Shown here piece by piece: positions 53,600 to 62,159 of a stretch of DNA of 64,000 bases. The notes under the pieces are model-generated. The model worked only from the letters and a program-made list of their open reading frames with translations, made no database searches and was not told where the DNA came from. The stretch comes from Flavobacterium frigoritolerans (lineage in GTDB: Bacteria > Bacteroidota > Bacteroidia > Flavobacteriales > Flavobacteriaceae): NCBI RefSeq assembly GCF_025847275.1, contig NZ_JAOZEV010000012.1, forward strand, positions 1-64,000, given 5' to 3'. The translations under genes were made by a program, and so were the position numbers. Within the stretch, counting starts at the first letter, position 1. Every line of letters begins with the position of its first letter.

Positions 53600-54988
53600 T
53601 TATTTCGTCCGTTTTGCTTCTATCTTTTTTCCATTCTGTAATAAAAACAAATTTGAAATTTCTCCTTTTTCGTTCTTTTCAAACTGAATTTGTGCATCTA
53701 CTACTTTGTAGAAAAATAACATTTCACTTTCTGCAAATATCGGCAACACATTTTGTCCTGTCAATTGTGAAAAAAGTTGGTCTTTATCTACTGTAATTTT
53801 GATTTCAAAACCATTTTCAACTTCATAAGTCCCAACGAACTTTTGAAGTTCTTCAGTTGTAATACTAATTTCTTTTCTGATTTTTTGCACAGGCAATGGT
53901 TTATTATATAGAATACTTCTAATTGCTTTAGTAGGAATTGAAACGTTGTTGTGATTTTGAAGTATTATTATTGTTTTATCATTTGTAATATGTCTATCGA
54001 TAAGAGTTGCATAGCCTGGCCAACCCCCATCATGGTTTGCAATTTTTCCAAAATCAGCATTGTTTTCAATTCCCCAACCAAAACCATAATTCCTTTTAGC
54101 TCCGTCTTTCAAAGTTGCTAATTCAAAAACTTCTTTCATTCCCTCTTTTGTGAGTAATTTATTGGTATATAATGCTCTATCCCAAATCAATAAATCTTTT
54201 ACAGTTGAATTAACTGATCCGTCTCCAACAATACCATCAAGCCAAATAACGATTTTAGTTTCTTTCAATTCGTCTGGTAAAGCATATTTTTTCAAACTAT
54301 CTGAGTAAATATAACCAAAAGCATAATTGTCAATTTTCTTTGGCAATAATCTACGATTGTAAACAAAGGTATTTTTCATTTTCAACGGTTCGAAAATAGC
54401 TGTTTTTAAATAATCAGCGTATGTCAAACCCGATGCTTTCTCAATTATTGATGCCAATAGTGCATAGCCCGTGTTGCTATATTCCCATTTAGTATTTGGC
54501 TCAAATAATATTTTTGGTTGATGGTTACTAAACGTATTAATTATGTCTTTGTTAGTAGCAATTTTAGATTTGTCAAACAAACTATCCATAAGCGCCATAT
54601 AGTCTGGCAGACCTCCAGTATGATTCAATAAGTTTCTTACAGTTACACCTTTATAAAAAGAAAGTTCTGGTAAGTATTTTTTAATGTCATCGTCCAAATT
54701 CAATTTCCCTTTTTCTTTAAGTATCATTATCCCCATAGCCGTGAACTGCTTTGAACAAGATGCCAATTCAAAAATCGAATTTTCGTCCAATTTATCTTTT
54801 GTTGTTTCGTTTGCAAGTCCAAAACTACGGTTATAAATAACTTTCCCTTTTTCTGCAATTAGAAAATTTCCATTAATTTTCTCTTTTGAATAAAGAGAAT
54901 TGAGTAAGCTGTCAATTTTTTGAATTCTGTCTTGTCCAAATGTAAGATGCCCAATTAAAAGAAGTCCGATTGTAATTGTTAATTTCAT
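53600..54988 (-). CDS. Secreted serine hydrolase, beta-lactamase (S12) family
   Basis: 462 residues with a signal peptide (MKLTITIGLLLIGHLTFGQ). Ser77-x-x-Lys80 in 'FELASCSKQFTAMG', the Tyr-x-Asn motif in 'WEYSNTGYALLASI' and a His-x-Gly motif in 'ANHDGGWPGY' give the penicillin-binding-protein-like active site. A lipocalin-like C-terminal domain (about 370-460, 'FVGTYEVENGFEIKI') follows. Role: peptidase/esterase or beta-lactamase-like, not resolvable. It is bracketed by tRNA-3'-end copies 2 and 3, as if inserted as a unit. Confidence 0.87.
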   Translation of the reverse strand: MKLTITIGLLLIGHLTFGQDRIQKIDSLLNSLYSKEKINGNFLIAEKGKVIYNRSFGLANETTKDKLDENSIFELASCSKQFTAMGIMILKEKGKLNLDDDIKKYLPELSFYKGVTVRNLLNHTGGLPDYMALMDSLFDKSKIATNKDIINTFSNHQPKILFEPNTKWEYSNTGYALLASIIEKASGLTYADYLKTAIFEPLKMKNTFVYNRRLLPKKIDNYAFGYIYSDSLKKYALPDELKETKIVIWLDGIVGDGSVNSTVKDLLIWDRALYTNKLLTKEGMKEVFELATLKDGAKRNYGFGWGIENNADFGKIANHDGGWPGYATLIDRHITNDKTIIILQNHNNVSIPTKAIRSILYNKPLPVQKIRKEISITTEELQKFVGTYEVENGFEIKITVDKDQLFSQLTGQNVLPIFAESEMLFFYKVVDAQIQFEKNEKGEISNLFLLQNGKKIEAKRTK

Positions 54989-55295
54989 TTTTTTATTTCT
55001 AGTTAATTAATGTAGAGAGATGTCTCGAAAAATTGCCACCAACTTATTTATATGTGCGACAAAATCACACATAGCCATCCAAATTTGGATAGCTATGTAT
55101 GATAAATTTTATACATTATTTATCTTTCAAATATATATTTTTTTCACTACAAACTGTCAAAGGACATTAAATTTGATTGATGCTTTTTAGCACTTATATG
55201 AGTGGCTATGCAAACAAAATGCATAGATAAAATTAAGATGCACATGCTAAAATACCGTAATAACCCATGATAATTTGGTTAGATATTAGAATGCT

Positions 55296-55340
55296 TCCCG
55301 CTACTAAAACTAAGCTTTAGAGAAATCTGAAGCTTAGTTT
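55296..55340 (+). repeat. Partial tRNA-fMet 3' end + diverged terminator, copy 3
   Basis: TCCCGCTACTAAAACTAAGC and a hairpin AAGCTTTAGA/TCTGAAGCTT repeat the tRNA 3' end with several changes; the tRNA body is absent. The 68 bp that follow match those after copy 2. Confidence 0.7.
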
Positions 55341-55462
55341 ATGCAGTATAGTATATTGACGTTTAATGAGTAAGCCAAATCTGTAGACTTGTTTTTAGGA
55401 TGAGACAAACGTTTGTGGCAAGGTTGCAAATCCGGGCTATCGGGTATAATTCATTTTTTGTA

Positions 55463-55492
55463 TTGTTTAACCGTAAAAACTACGTATCTTTG
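55463..55492 (+). promoter_or_regulatory. tRNA-fMet promoter, copy 2
   Basis: TTG (55463-55465), 19-bp spacer, TATCTTTG (55485-55492), as in copy 1. Confidence 0.8.
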
Positions 55493-55504
55493 CACCCGAA
55501 ACAA

Positions 55505-55577
55505 CGCGGGATAGAGCAGTAGGCAGCTCGTCGGGCTCATAACCCGAAGGTCACAGGTTCGAGTCCTGTTCCCGCTA
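55505..55577 (+). tRNA. Initiator tRNA-Met (CAT), second copy
   Basis: Identical over all 73 nt to 51776-51848, with anticodon CAT at 55538-55540, three G:C pairs in the anticodon stem and the C1/T72 mismatch. Promoter and terminator are complete, so it should be functional. Confidence 0.93.
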
Positions 55578-55584
55578 CTAAGAC

Positions 55585-55610
55585 AAAGCTTCAGAGAAAT
55601 CTGAAGCTTT
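55585..55610 (+). terminator. Terminator of tRNA-fMet copy 2
   Basis: An 11-bp perfect stem AAAGCTTCAGA / TCTGAAGCTTT with GAAA loop, followed by TTTTG. Confidence 0.8.
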
Positions 55611-55827
55611 TTTTGTTTGTATTAGAATCTATCAAAAACAATTTATACTTGATTCAGTTCGCGAGTGCGAAGTCAGGAGATATTTGTATGGCTTTTAGTT
55701 GAATACTAGGAGAGCGAGGGCTTTGTTTGTTTTAACTATGCTTATAAACGTCTTTCTTTGTTAACTTTTAATTGTATTCACGAACGAGATGCTTGCGCAA
55801 GCAGGGCGATAGCTTTTTTGTCTGTTG

Positions 55828-56718
55828 TTATATGTCACATAATATTGTTACTGGGTACTTTTTATGTTGAAATATTTTTATGTGATTTTCTAAGTCACTA
55901 AAAATTGTTTCAAATCTTTCAAAGTCCTCTTCATAACCAAATGATCCCATCTTTTTTAGTCCATCTATAATTCTCAAAGTCCCAACTTTTTCAAATCGTT
56001 CTTTGAAGTTTATAAAGTCTTTGTGGGTTATAGCAAGCTGTATTACGCCAAAAAAGAAATTACAATTTCCACCTGAAAAGTTCCAAATTCTCTCAATGCC
56101 TGGTTGCATCTCTTTTGTTGTTCGTTGGTCGTAGCCACTTCCAATTTGTCTGCCTAATATTTCCTTGTCTTTCAAATTGTCAATTGTCGGTTTTTTACTT
56201 GAATTGTAAGTTGTCGGAACTAAAATATAATTGCATTGTCCTCTGTATTGCTCAATAGCTGTACATATAACTGCTCTGTAATTGCCGTCTTTAAGTTTAA
56301 AAGTCAATAAGTCATCAGGTTGAAAATAGAAGTTAGTTATTTTTCTATATTTTTTTCTTGCTCTTATTTTTGCATTTGTCTGACTTATTTTCTTCCAAAA
56401 TTTGTCAAGTTCTTTTTTTCTTGCCTTGCCGTCTTTTTCATTGTTTTTTGCCCATTCTCTAACGCAAGCAGCTTTGTCAATAATTGATTTTACATAAGCT
56501 AATTTATCATCAGTCAATACTCCCATTTCCCAAAGAGCCAAGGCACAAGAAGTAACATAAATTTCATTGTCAAAGTCGTCAAAGTAGTCAGATTGAATTA
56601 AAGGGAATTCTTTGTTGATAATGTCAAATTCTACTCCATTGTCATACAAGTCCATAATACCCCAATAAGTATCGTGGGCTGTGTCACCATCAATTATCTT
56701 AACTCCGTCTGTTGCCAT
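55828..56718 (-). CDS. Imm26-like immunity protein with DUF4259-like N-terminus
   Basis: 296 residues. The N-terminal half ('TAHDTYWGIMDLYDNGVEFD', 'SCALALWEMGVLTDDKLAYVKSII') resembles the short helical DUF4259-type region; the middle ('FYFQPDDLLTFKLKDGNYRAVI') resembles Imm26 immunity proteins, whose GD.f.ipl.dGky.a.v pattern is visible. Family assignment is by eye and moderate. Likely cytosolic, protecting against a peptide or nuclease toxin, but no toxin gene is seen. Its TAA stop lies in the TGTTA word that ends the preceding intergenic element. Confidence 0.55.
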   Translation of the reverse strand: MATDGVKIIDGDTAHDTYWGIMDLYDNGVEFDIINKEFPLIQSDYFDDFDNEIYVTSCALALWEMGVLTDDKLAYVKSIIDKAACVREWAKNNEKDGKARKKELDKFWKKISQTNAKIRARKKYRKITNFYFQPDDLLTFKLKDGNYRAVICTAIEQYRGQCNYILVPTTYNSSKKPTIDNLKDKEILGRQIGSGYDQRTTKEMQPGIERIWNFSGGNCNFFFGVIQLAITHKDFINFKERFEKVGTLRIIDGLKKMGSFGYEEDFERFETIFSDLENHIKIFQHKKYPVTILCDI

Positions 56719-56753
56719 TTTTTGTTAATTTGTATCGTTTTGTAAATTTACCA

Positions 56754-56861
56754 CTAACGTTCTAATACTACAGCGGATTTGACATTAAGCCTTATTTTTG
56801 AATTTGTCACCTAAGTGATAGTGAATAGGCGAAACAAATCATTCCAAATCCTTTGTAGTAC
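56754..56861. repeat. Cassette-separating element, copy E5
   Basis: Imperfect palindrome: TACTACA-GC-GGATTTG (56766-56781) pairs with CAAATCC-TT-TGTAGTA (56845-56860). Centre GTCACCTAAGTGATAGTG and AATAGGCGAA match the centre of E8. The outer edge begins CTAACGTT. Confidence 0.7.
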
Positions 56862-58529
56862 TTATTTCTTTAGTTGTTCAAGCAATAGTTCTTTTAATTG
56901 TGAATTTAATTTTGAGATTGCTTTTGTATAATTTCTTCCCCAAATAGAATAAATAATCTCTTCGACGTTATAGCTTTCTAGTTTTTTCAACTCATCAATT
57001 AAAAGTTCTAAATTTTGTTCTTTATTCATTAGTGCCGCAAGGTTTTTATATGTCATTTCAAACTGTGCAGAGAGGATACCTTCACAAATCAGAACTATTG
57101 ATTTTTTAGTAACTCCATATTTATCAATTAGGTCATTAATAAAGTATTTATGAACCATTTGATGTTCATCATCTAATATTTCAAAATATTTATGAACTAA
57201 TGGAAAATATTTTTCAGAAGCCAATCCCAACCCAAATACGGCATAACTTCCAGGTAAGCAGCTTTTTTCGCCTTCTTCTACGTCATTATACCATTCAAAT
57301 TCTTTCATGGCAACCAATGCATATTGCTCGATTTTATCGTGTAGTTCGGGATATTGTAAGCAATTGGTAAAAAATCTGTTGGTAGAAGATTTTGCAATTC
57401 CTTTAATTGGTAAAAATTGTTTTTCAGATTTTGAATAAAATTTAATAGAGTAACTGTTAGGAAACCCTTTCTGAAGTAAATTAACTATGAAATCTAAAGC
57501 CTTTCCGTAGCATTCCGAAGTTTCGTTTTTGATAGTAACGGAAATTGTAGAAAAAACATCATTGGCTTTACATTCAATGTTTTTGTCTTTATAATGAATA
57601 TCTTCTTGAGCAAATAATCCTGTACCGAAATTAAGATATTTCTTTGCTGTTTCAGAACCGAAATCCTTGCTTGCTATTTCTAAATCTTTCAATGCATCTG
57701 AAGCATAATCTTTAAGTTTAATCCTCAAATAGGAAGTGTAAACCCAAAGTGAAAGTTGTTCAGCGTTTACATTTTCTTTCTTAAAATCATTTTTGAATGT
57801 GAATTTTTCAGAGTAATTTCCCGAAATATCTAAATACAATGGTTTAAATTCGTCTCCTACCCAGTTTTTGAGCCTATGTAAAATGCTTCGTTCAAAATCA
57901 TCACTTGATTTTCTGTTTTTGATGTCTTTGAAGGTTTGATTTAAACAATGTTCTATTGTTTCAATTAGCTTCGTTGGCGAAAAATCCATCAAATTAAAAT
58001 TTACTAGGTTGCCAGCAAACACAGTTACTTCTCTTGCATCCTTGACTTTTCTGTCAAGATTGTAAATAACTTTTGTGATATAATTGTTCATTCGTTCCCG
58101 AAGCTCTAGTTTTCGTTCTTCATCTTCGATGAAAAATGTTTCCTTGTATGAACCGCTTTTATATTCAAATTCCAAAACTACCTTAATACAATAGCTAAAC
58201 ATTGGTTGATTGGCTTTGTCAAAAAAGAAATCTGAAATTTGTTGTTTCAGAATAGAAATTACATTGTCAATAAGATTCTCTTTCGGTAGATTATCTATGG
58301 GTTCTGAAATTTCGAGTTTAAAGTAAGGTGTTCTGTCCCAAGCGAAATCGTATAAAAAGAATCCTATCTTCTGTCCTTTGAATTGAATTTTGAGATAATC
58401 GTGATACCCTTCCTGAATTTCACATTCAGAATATGCGGTTTCTCCGATATGATTTTTTAAGTCTTTTTTTGTTACTTCGGCAATACCATTGGTGACATTG
58501 TCGATAATTATTTTTTCGATTGTATTCAT
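56862..58529 (-). CDS. Large hypothetical protein
   Basis: 555 residues, no family recognised. No signal peptide or membrane helices; mixed alpha/beta, rich in Lys, Glu and aromatic residues, with an N-terminal half built of strands ('YLKIQFKGQKIGFFLYDFAW', 'YFKLEISEP') and a helical C-terminal half ('LLEQLKK' end). It may be a single-gene defence or nucleic-acid-related factor because of its setting, but nothing in the sequence shows it. ATG at 58529; flanked by elements E5 and E6. Confidence 0.55.
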   Translation of the reverse strand: MNTIEKIIIDNVTNGIAEVTKKDLKNHIGETAYSECEIQEGYHDYLKIQFKGQKIGFFLYDFAWDRTPYFKLEISEPIDNLPKENLIDNVISILKQQISDFFFDKANQPMFSYCIKVVLEFEYKSGSYKETFFIEDEERKLELRERMNNYITKVIYNLDRKVKDAREVTVFAGNLVNFNLMDFSPTKLIETIEHCLNQTFKDIKNRKSSDDFERSILHRLKNWVGDEFKPLYLDISGNYSEKFTFKNDFKKENVNAEQLSLWVYTSYLRIKLKDYASDALKDLEIASKDFGSETAKKYLNFGTGLFAQEDIHYKDKNIECKANDVFSTISVTIKNETSECYGKALDFIVNLLQKGFPNSYSIKFYSKSEKQFLPIKGIAKSSTNRFFTNCLQYPELHDKIEQYALVAMKEFEWYNDVEEGEKSCLPGSYAVFGLGLASEKYFPLVHKYFEILDDEHQMVHKYFINDLIDKYGVTKKSIVLICEGILSAQFEMTYKNLAALMNKEQNLELLIDELKKLESYNVEEIIYSIWGRNYTKAISKLNSQLKELLLEQLKK

Positions 58530-58579
58530 TTCTGTTTTTTGTCGAGTTTTGTTTTGACGTAGTGATATTGTGCTATTAC

Positions 58580-58700
58580 AGCTAACGTCTCACTACTAAA
58601 GTGGGTTTGGGACTAAATTAAACCCTATTTTAGGATTTCGCAAATCATCCCAAATACAAAACCAAGTTTTTATTAAGCCCAGTTATAGGAGCTGTTATAC
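58580..58700. repeat. Cassette-separating element, copy E6
   Basis: Begins AGCTAACGTCTC, contains GTGGGTTTGGGACTAAATTA, TTTTAGGATTT, CCAAATACAAAACCAAG and TTATTAAGCCC, ends GCTGTTATAC just before the next gene's stop. The shared words occur in the same order in E7, E8 and E9. Confidence 0.7.
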
Positions 58701-58707
58701 TGTTGTT

Positions 58708-59052
58708 TTATTTATGCCAATCAAAACCGCAAAATCGGCATTGTTTGGCGTTTGGTGTTCTTGCTAGTTTTTTACATTTTGGACATGTGTTGAAAAATAC
58801 TTTATCAGGATACTCTTCAATAATTTTTTTAGCGGTATTAATTTCGAAATTATCATATCCAAGCTTAAGTAAATCTAAAACTTCTTGTTTATCAGTTATC
58901 CATCCTTTTCGTTTATACATTTCTAAAAGTTTAGGACTGTCATTGTCTTCAAGTTTTAAAATTGAAGAATGATGTCTCCAAGCAAGTTTTTCTTTTTCAG
59001 GTAAAAGACTAAAAAAGTATGTTACAATATATTCAGCTGTTTCTTTGTCCAT
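58708..59052 (-). CDS. Small zinc-ribbon protein, hypothetical
   Basis: 114 residues from ATG 59052; a longer form from 59106 (132 residues) is possible, but that part lies partly in the repeat element. The C-terminus is a zinc ribbon, 'CPKCKKLARTPNAKQCRFCG', with four cysteines; the rest is helical ('AEYIVTYFFSLLPEKEKLAWRHHS'). Function unknown. Confidence 0.6.
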   Translation of the reverse strand: MDKETAEYIVTYFFSLLPEKEKLAWRHHSSILKLEDNDSPKLLEMYKRKGWITDKQEVLDLLKLGYDNFEINTAKKIIEEYPDKVFFNTCPKCKKLARTPNAKQCRFCGFDWHK

Positions 59053-59099
59053 TAGTGTGAAATATTTCGATAAATTTAGTTTATTATTAAAGCATGGAT

Positions 59100-59224
59100 A
59101 GAGCAAAGCAGATTTGGAACTAAATTAAGACTTATTTTTGGTTGAATATAAGTTTTCCAAATACAAGACCATTTTTAAATTTAGGCTAAAACCCCAATCT
59201 CGCAAACGGTTGTTAGCGGTAGTG
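59100..59224. repeat. Cassette-separating element, copy E7
   Basis: GCAGATTTGGAACTAAATTA, GACTTATTTTTGG, CCAAATACAAGACCATT, TTTAGGCTAAAACCCCAATC, then TCGCAAACGGTTGTTAGCGG and TAGTGC before the stop of the next gene. Confidence 0.7.
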
Positions 59225-59782
59225 CTAGTAGTTAACGATATTTTTATAATTCTGCTCTCCTAATTTTCCAAATCGATAATAAGTTCTGAGTTCATCTGAA
59301 AACATTCTTATATTTTCTGTTTTAGTTTGAAAAAAAAAATATTTTTTATACTCTCCATCTTTTTTATATATTTCGATATAATTTTTAACACCATTTGATT
59401 TTTTACGTTCCAAAGCTCTTGTATTTCCATTAAATTTTCCGTGAAAAGAATCACTTAAAATCCTTATTTTTTCAATTTCGTAAATTGTATAAACATCATT
59501 ATTGCAAGTAATTTTATCGGAATCTATAATCAAGTTGCCACTATATTCTCTATTTGTAGTTTCGCATATAAAAAAATTACTTATCATAAAATAAAGAGAA
59601 TATAGAAAAGTAATGATTACAAAAACAAATCCAAGTAATTCGAGATTCTCTATATATGAAGTAAATATTGATGTTGATGAATAGATTAAAAAAGTAATTG
59701 ACCATAAAAGCAATAGACTAAACAAACGTTTATCAATCTTAAATGAATTGTTTGGAGTATATATTCTGAGTTTTTTTTCCAT
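59225..59782 (-). CDS. Membrane protein of unknown function
   Basis: 185 residues with two adjacent hydrophobic helices (about 20-40 and 47-72, 'LLLLWSITFLIYSSTSIF' and 'LLGFVFVIITFLYSLYFMIS') and a cytosolic beta-rich C-terminal domain ('GNLIIDSDKITCNNDVYTIYEIEKIRI') like the PH-like membrane-anchored domains. No named family. ATG at 59782. Flanked by elements E7 and E8. Confidence 0.6.
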   Translation of the reverse strand: MEKKLRIYTPNNSFKIDKRLFSLLLLWSITFLIYSSTSIFTSYIENLELLGFVFVIITFLYSLYFMISNFFICETTNREYSGNLIIDSDKITCNNDVYTIYEIEKIRILSDSFHGKFNGNTRALERKKSNGVKNYIEIYKKDGEYKKYFFFQTKTENIRMFSDELRTYYRFGKLGEQNYKNIVNY

Positions 59783-59849
59783 TAGGATTTGTGAAATTCC
59801 AAGTAGGCTTTTAAGTTATGAATAGTTAAATTTTCTAGTATCTCGTGGA

Positions 59850-60004
59850 ATTACCGCTACGACTGTGGGTTTGGAACTAAATCAAGGCCTATTTTAGGAT
59901 TTGCCACTGAAGCGATAGCTAACAGGCGAAGGAAATCTCCCAAATACAAAATCAGTTTTCTATTAAGCCTAAAATCCCAATCTCGCCAAACGGCTGTTAT
60001 GCCT
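59850..60004. repeat. Cassette-separating element, copy E8
   Basis: Starts TTACCGCTACGACTGTGGG, contains TTTGGAACTAAATCAAGGCC, TTTGCCACTGAAGCGATAGC, TAACAGGCGAAGG, CCAAATACAAAATCAG, TTAAGCCTAAAATCCCAATC, and ends TCGCCAAACGGCTGTTATGC. The starting TACCGCTA mirrors the TAGCGGTA that ends E7, as expected for palindromic ends. Confidence 0.75.
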
Positions 60005-60006
60005 AG

Positions 60007-61959
60007 TTATTTATACAATTTTATTTTAATTTCCTCTATCCAATCCAATTTATTTAATTCTTTAAAAAATGGTTTCTCTGCTAATTCAACATATTTTTTG
60101 GCAAAAAGAATTTTATTAAATCCTTCATGATCGTCAAAAAAACTTTTGATTATTTCTTTTTCCTTTTTGGTTAAATCAAAAAAATCTGCTGAATACTTTT
60201 CTTCAAGTTCTTGTTTTTTTTTAGCAAATAAATCCCAAAGAGTTTGGTAATCATTGCTGAATTCTTGAAGTGCATGATAAAATATTGTTGGATCCAGGCA
60301 ATCCTCTATTTCGGTTGGAGGATTCATTAATACGTTGTTTACTTCTACTAAAATTGATTCATTCTTCCTTATAACTAGTCTTTCAAAGAGTAGATTTTTA
60401 TCCTTTGAATACTCAGAGACCTCTATTCTTTCTTTGTCTGTATCGATTAAACAGTATACTTTTCCAATTACCTTATAATCAGGGTCTTTTATTGGAGTTG
60501 TTAGGTAGCTGTATATTTTTTTAACTTCTTTAAATCCACCAACAGGTAATATTCTTAAATTTTTTTGGTCAATTTCACTTTTAAAATAGTGATCAAAATA
60601 AATTTTTTCAGACTGTCCTTCACAAACTATCCAATAATACGCATTGTCTTGCATAACAGATATAATAATTGATTGTACTAAATCATTATAACTTTTTATA
60701 TTGTAATCGATTGGTAAAGGTCCTTTATGGAGTTTTCTTGAGTGTAGTATATTTTCTCTATAATTGTAAAGATTCAGAAATTTGAAAGTAACTTCATTTT
60801 TAGCATTTTTTGTTACTGCAGTAGCACTACCGTTTGTAATAATTGGTAAGAATCCGTACCAATGAGTTGAAACTAAAATTTGATGATTATCCTTGCTAAT
60901 CCTTAATAATTTATCAAATTGTTCATAACAGTTTGAGATATGTAATGATGCTTCTGGTTCATCTATTGCTAAAATAATGTTACTTTCTCTATCATTATTT
61001 TTTCTTAGAAATGAATATGCAACATCAATTAAAGCTTTTCTTTTTTCACCTGAACTTAATTCAGTTACTGGAATTGATTTTGAATTTTCAACTTTTTTAT
61101 TTAATACTTTTATTGAGAAATAGGCTTCTATAATCTTAGAAACCAAGTCAGGCATTGTTAAATTATTTTTGAAATGTCCTTTATAATGATATATTTCTAA
61201 TACTTCTTCAATTTCTTTTACAAATTTGTCTAAGTCTTTATTAATTTGATTTATTGTTTTTGATGTAATTGCTTTTTCTATTTCTCTTTGGATATTTTTA
61301 TCCATTAATTTCTGCATATCTTGGGTCTCTAACTTAGTGTAAGTTTGAACATCAGTTTCAACAGGAATATAGATATATGAATAATGCGAATTTATATATT
61401 CATAAAAGCCTTTAAAGAATTTTTGTAATTCAGCATCCTCATAAGTTTCATGAGGTTTATCATTAATGAAAGTTAATTGATTATGGAACGAACCAAAGTA
61501 AACTCCTGGGTCATTATATTTTTTACCTACAAATAATAATAGATATTCTTCTGGATCATATATATTAGAAAGCTCATCACGATGTTTATAAAAATCATCG
61601 TAAAACTTTCCTTTCGCCTTAATTGTTGTTCTCCAAAGAAAATCGGATAATGATTTAGCATTGTTATATTGCTCTAAATCTGGTTTATTTTCTTTCCTAA
61701 GCTTATTTTTATGTATTAAAAAAACAGGAACAATAAAAGGAAAATTATCACCACTAATTCCGTCAGATTTTGCTTCATTATTAATAGGCCAATCCGTAGC
61801 ACCTTTTTTATTAAAACAAAAATCTAGAGCCTCAAGAATTGAACTTTTTCCACATCCGTTTTCTCCAATTATACTTGAAAAGCCAACTCCTTCAGATATT
61901 GGCAAGTAGTTTATTCCTTTATATATTTTAAAATGTCTTAGAAAAATACTTATTATCAT
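60007..61959 (-). CDS. AAA ATPase fused to a TOPRIM-like nuclease domain (OLD/PARIS-like)
   Basis: 650 residues. ATPase of the SMC/ABC type: Walker A 'GENGCGKS' (32-39), signature 'ELSSGEKRKAL' (about 300-310), Walker B 'IILAIDEPEASLH' (328-340) and His in 'VSTHWY'. The C-terminal part has a TOPRIM-like acidic set: Glu447 in 'IVCEGQSEK', 'ILPVGGFKEV', and Asp506/Asp508 in 'CLIDTDKER'. The arrangement is that of OLD-family nucleases and of fused AAA plus DUF4435 proteins in the PARIS anti-phage system; which is not decidable by eye. Lies in the cassette array beside a second AAA ATPase, so phage defence is the likely role (inference). Confidence 0.75.
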   Translation of the reverse strand: MIISIFLRHFKIYKGINYLPISEGVGFSSIIGENGCGKSSILEALDFCFNKKGATDWPINNEAKSDGISGDNFPFIVPVFLIHKNKLRKENKPDLEQYNNAKSLSDFLWRTTIKAKGKFYDDFYKHRDELSNIYDPEEYLLLFVGKKYNDPGVYFGSFHNQLTFINDKPHETYEDAELQKFFKGFYEYINSHYSYIYIPVETDVQTYTKLETQDMQKLMDKNIQREIEKAITSKTINQINKDLDKFVKEIEEVLEIYHYKGHFKNNLTMPDLVSKIIEAYFSIKVLNKKVENSKSIPVTELSSGEKRKALIDVAYSFLRKNNDRESNIILAIDEPEASLHISNCYEQFDKLLRISKDNHQILVSTHWYGFLPIITNGSATAVTKNAKNEVTFKFLNLYNYRENILHSRKLHKGPLPIDYNIKSYNDLVQSIIISVMQDNAYYWIVCEGQSEKIYFDHYFKSEIDQKNLRILPVGGFKEVKKIYSYLTTPIKDPDYKVIGKVYCLIDTDKERIEVSEYSKDKNLLFERLVIRKNESILVEVNNVLMNPPTEIEDCLDPTIFYHALQEFSNDYQTLWDLFAKKKQELEEKYSADFFDLTKKEKEIIKSFFDDHEGFNKILFAKKYVELAEKPFFKELNKLDWIEEIKIKLYK

Positions 61960-62011
61960 TTATTTTTTATTGTTGTTAGTTTCTTGAATTCTCAGGTTTT
62001 CCGCACAACTA

Positions 62012-62153
62012 GCCCATAACGTTCTGGCGCTTGGCGAGGTTGGGGATTAAAGATGCGGGATTTTTCGGTTAAATACAAATTTACCAAATACAAAACCATC
62101 TTTCCATTAAGCCAAATACCCAAATTGCTTGTAGCGTGTGTTGGCGGTAGTGC
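62012..62153. repeat. Cassette-separating element, copy E9
   Basis: Starts CCCATAACGTTCTGGCGC and TTGGCGAGGTTGGGGATTAA; contains ACCAAATACAAAACCATC, TTTCCATTAAGCCAAATACC; ends CAAATTGCTTGTAGCGTG and TTGGCGGTAGTGC. Left arm TTGGGGATTAAAG and right arm TTAAGCC...CCCAA are imperfect complements. Confidence 0.7.
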
Positions 62154-62159
62154 ATTTAT

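Larger units (their letters stand above)
54989..55504. other. 516-bp gene-free stretch before the second tRNA-fMet
   Basis: No gene. Contains a 28-bp near-perfect palindrome CATAGCCATCCAAA/TTTGGATAGCTATG (55070-55097, one mismatch), tRNA-3'-end copy 3 (55296-55340), a fragment GGGCTATCGGG of a dispersed palindrome (about 55434) and the promoter of tRNA copy 4. Confidence 0.6.
55446..55618 (+). repeat. 173-bp direct repeat, copy 2 (promoter + tRNA-fMet + terminator)
   Basis: Partner of 51717-51889. The tRNA sequence itself is identical; the promoter spacer differs by C for T and A for G, and the terminator stem has a perfect A:T in place of the G:T pair. Confidence 0.9.

Noticed and set aside
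54989-55445. An integrase or transposase gene explaining the tRNA duplication
   Set aside because: No frame in the gap or elsewhere in the window carries recombinase or transposase motifs.
51904-62153. Calling the separating elements canonical attC sites
   Set aside because: The terminal words vary (GTTATGC, GTTAGCG, GTTATAC) and do not fit GTTRRRY strictly, and no integron integrase is visible, so only attC-like is claimed.
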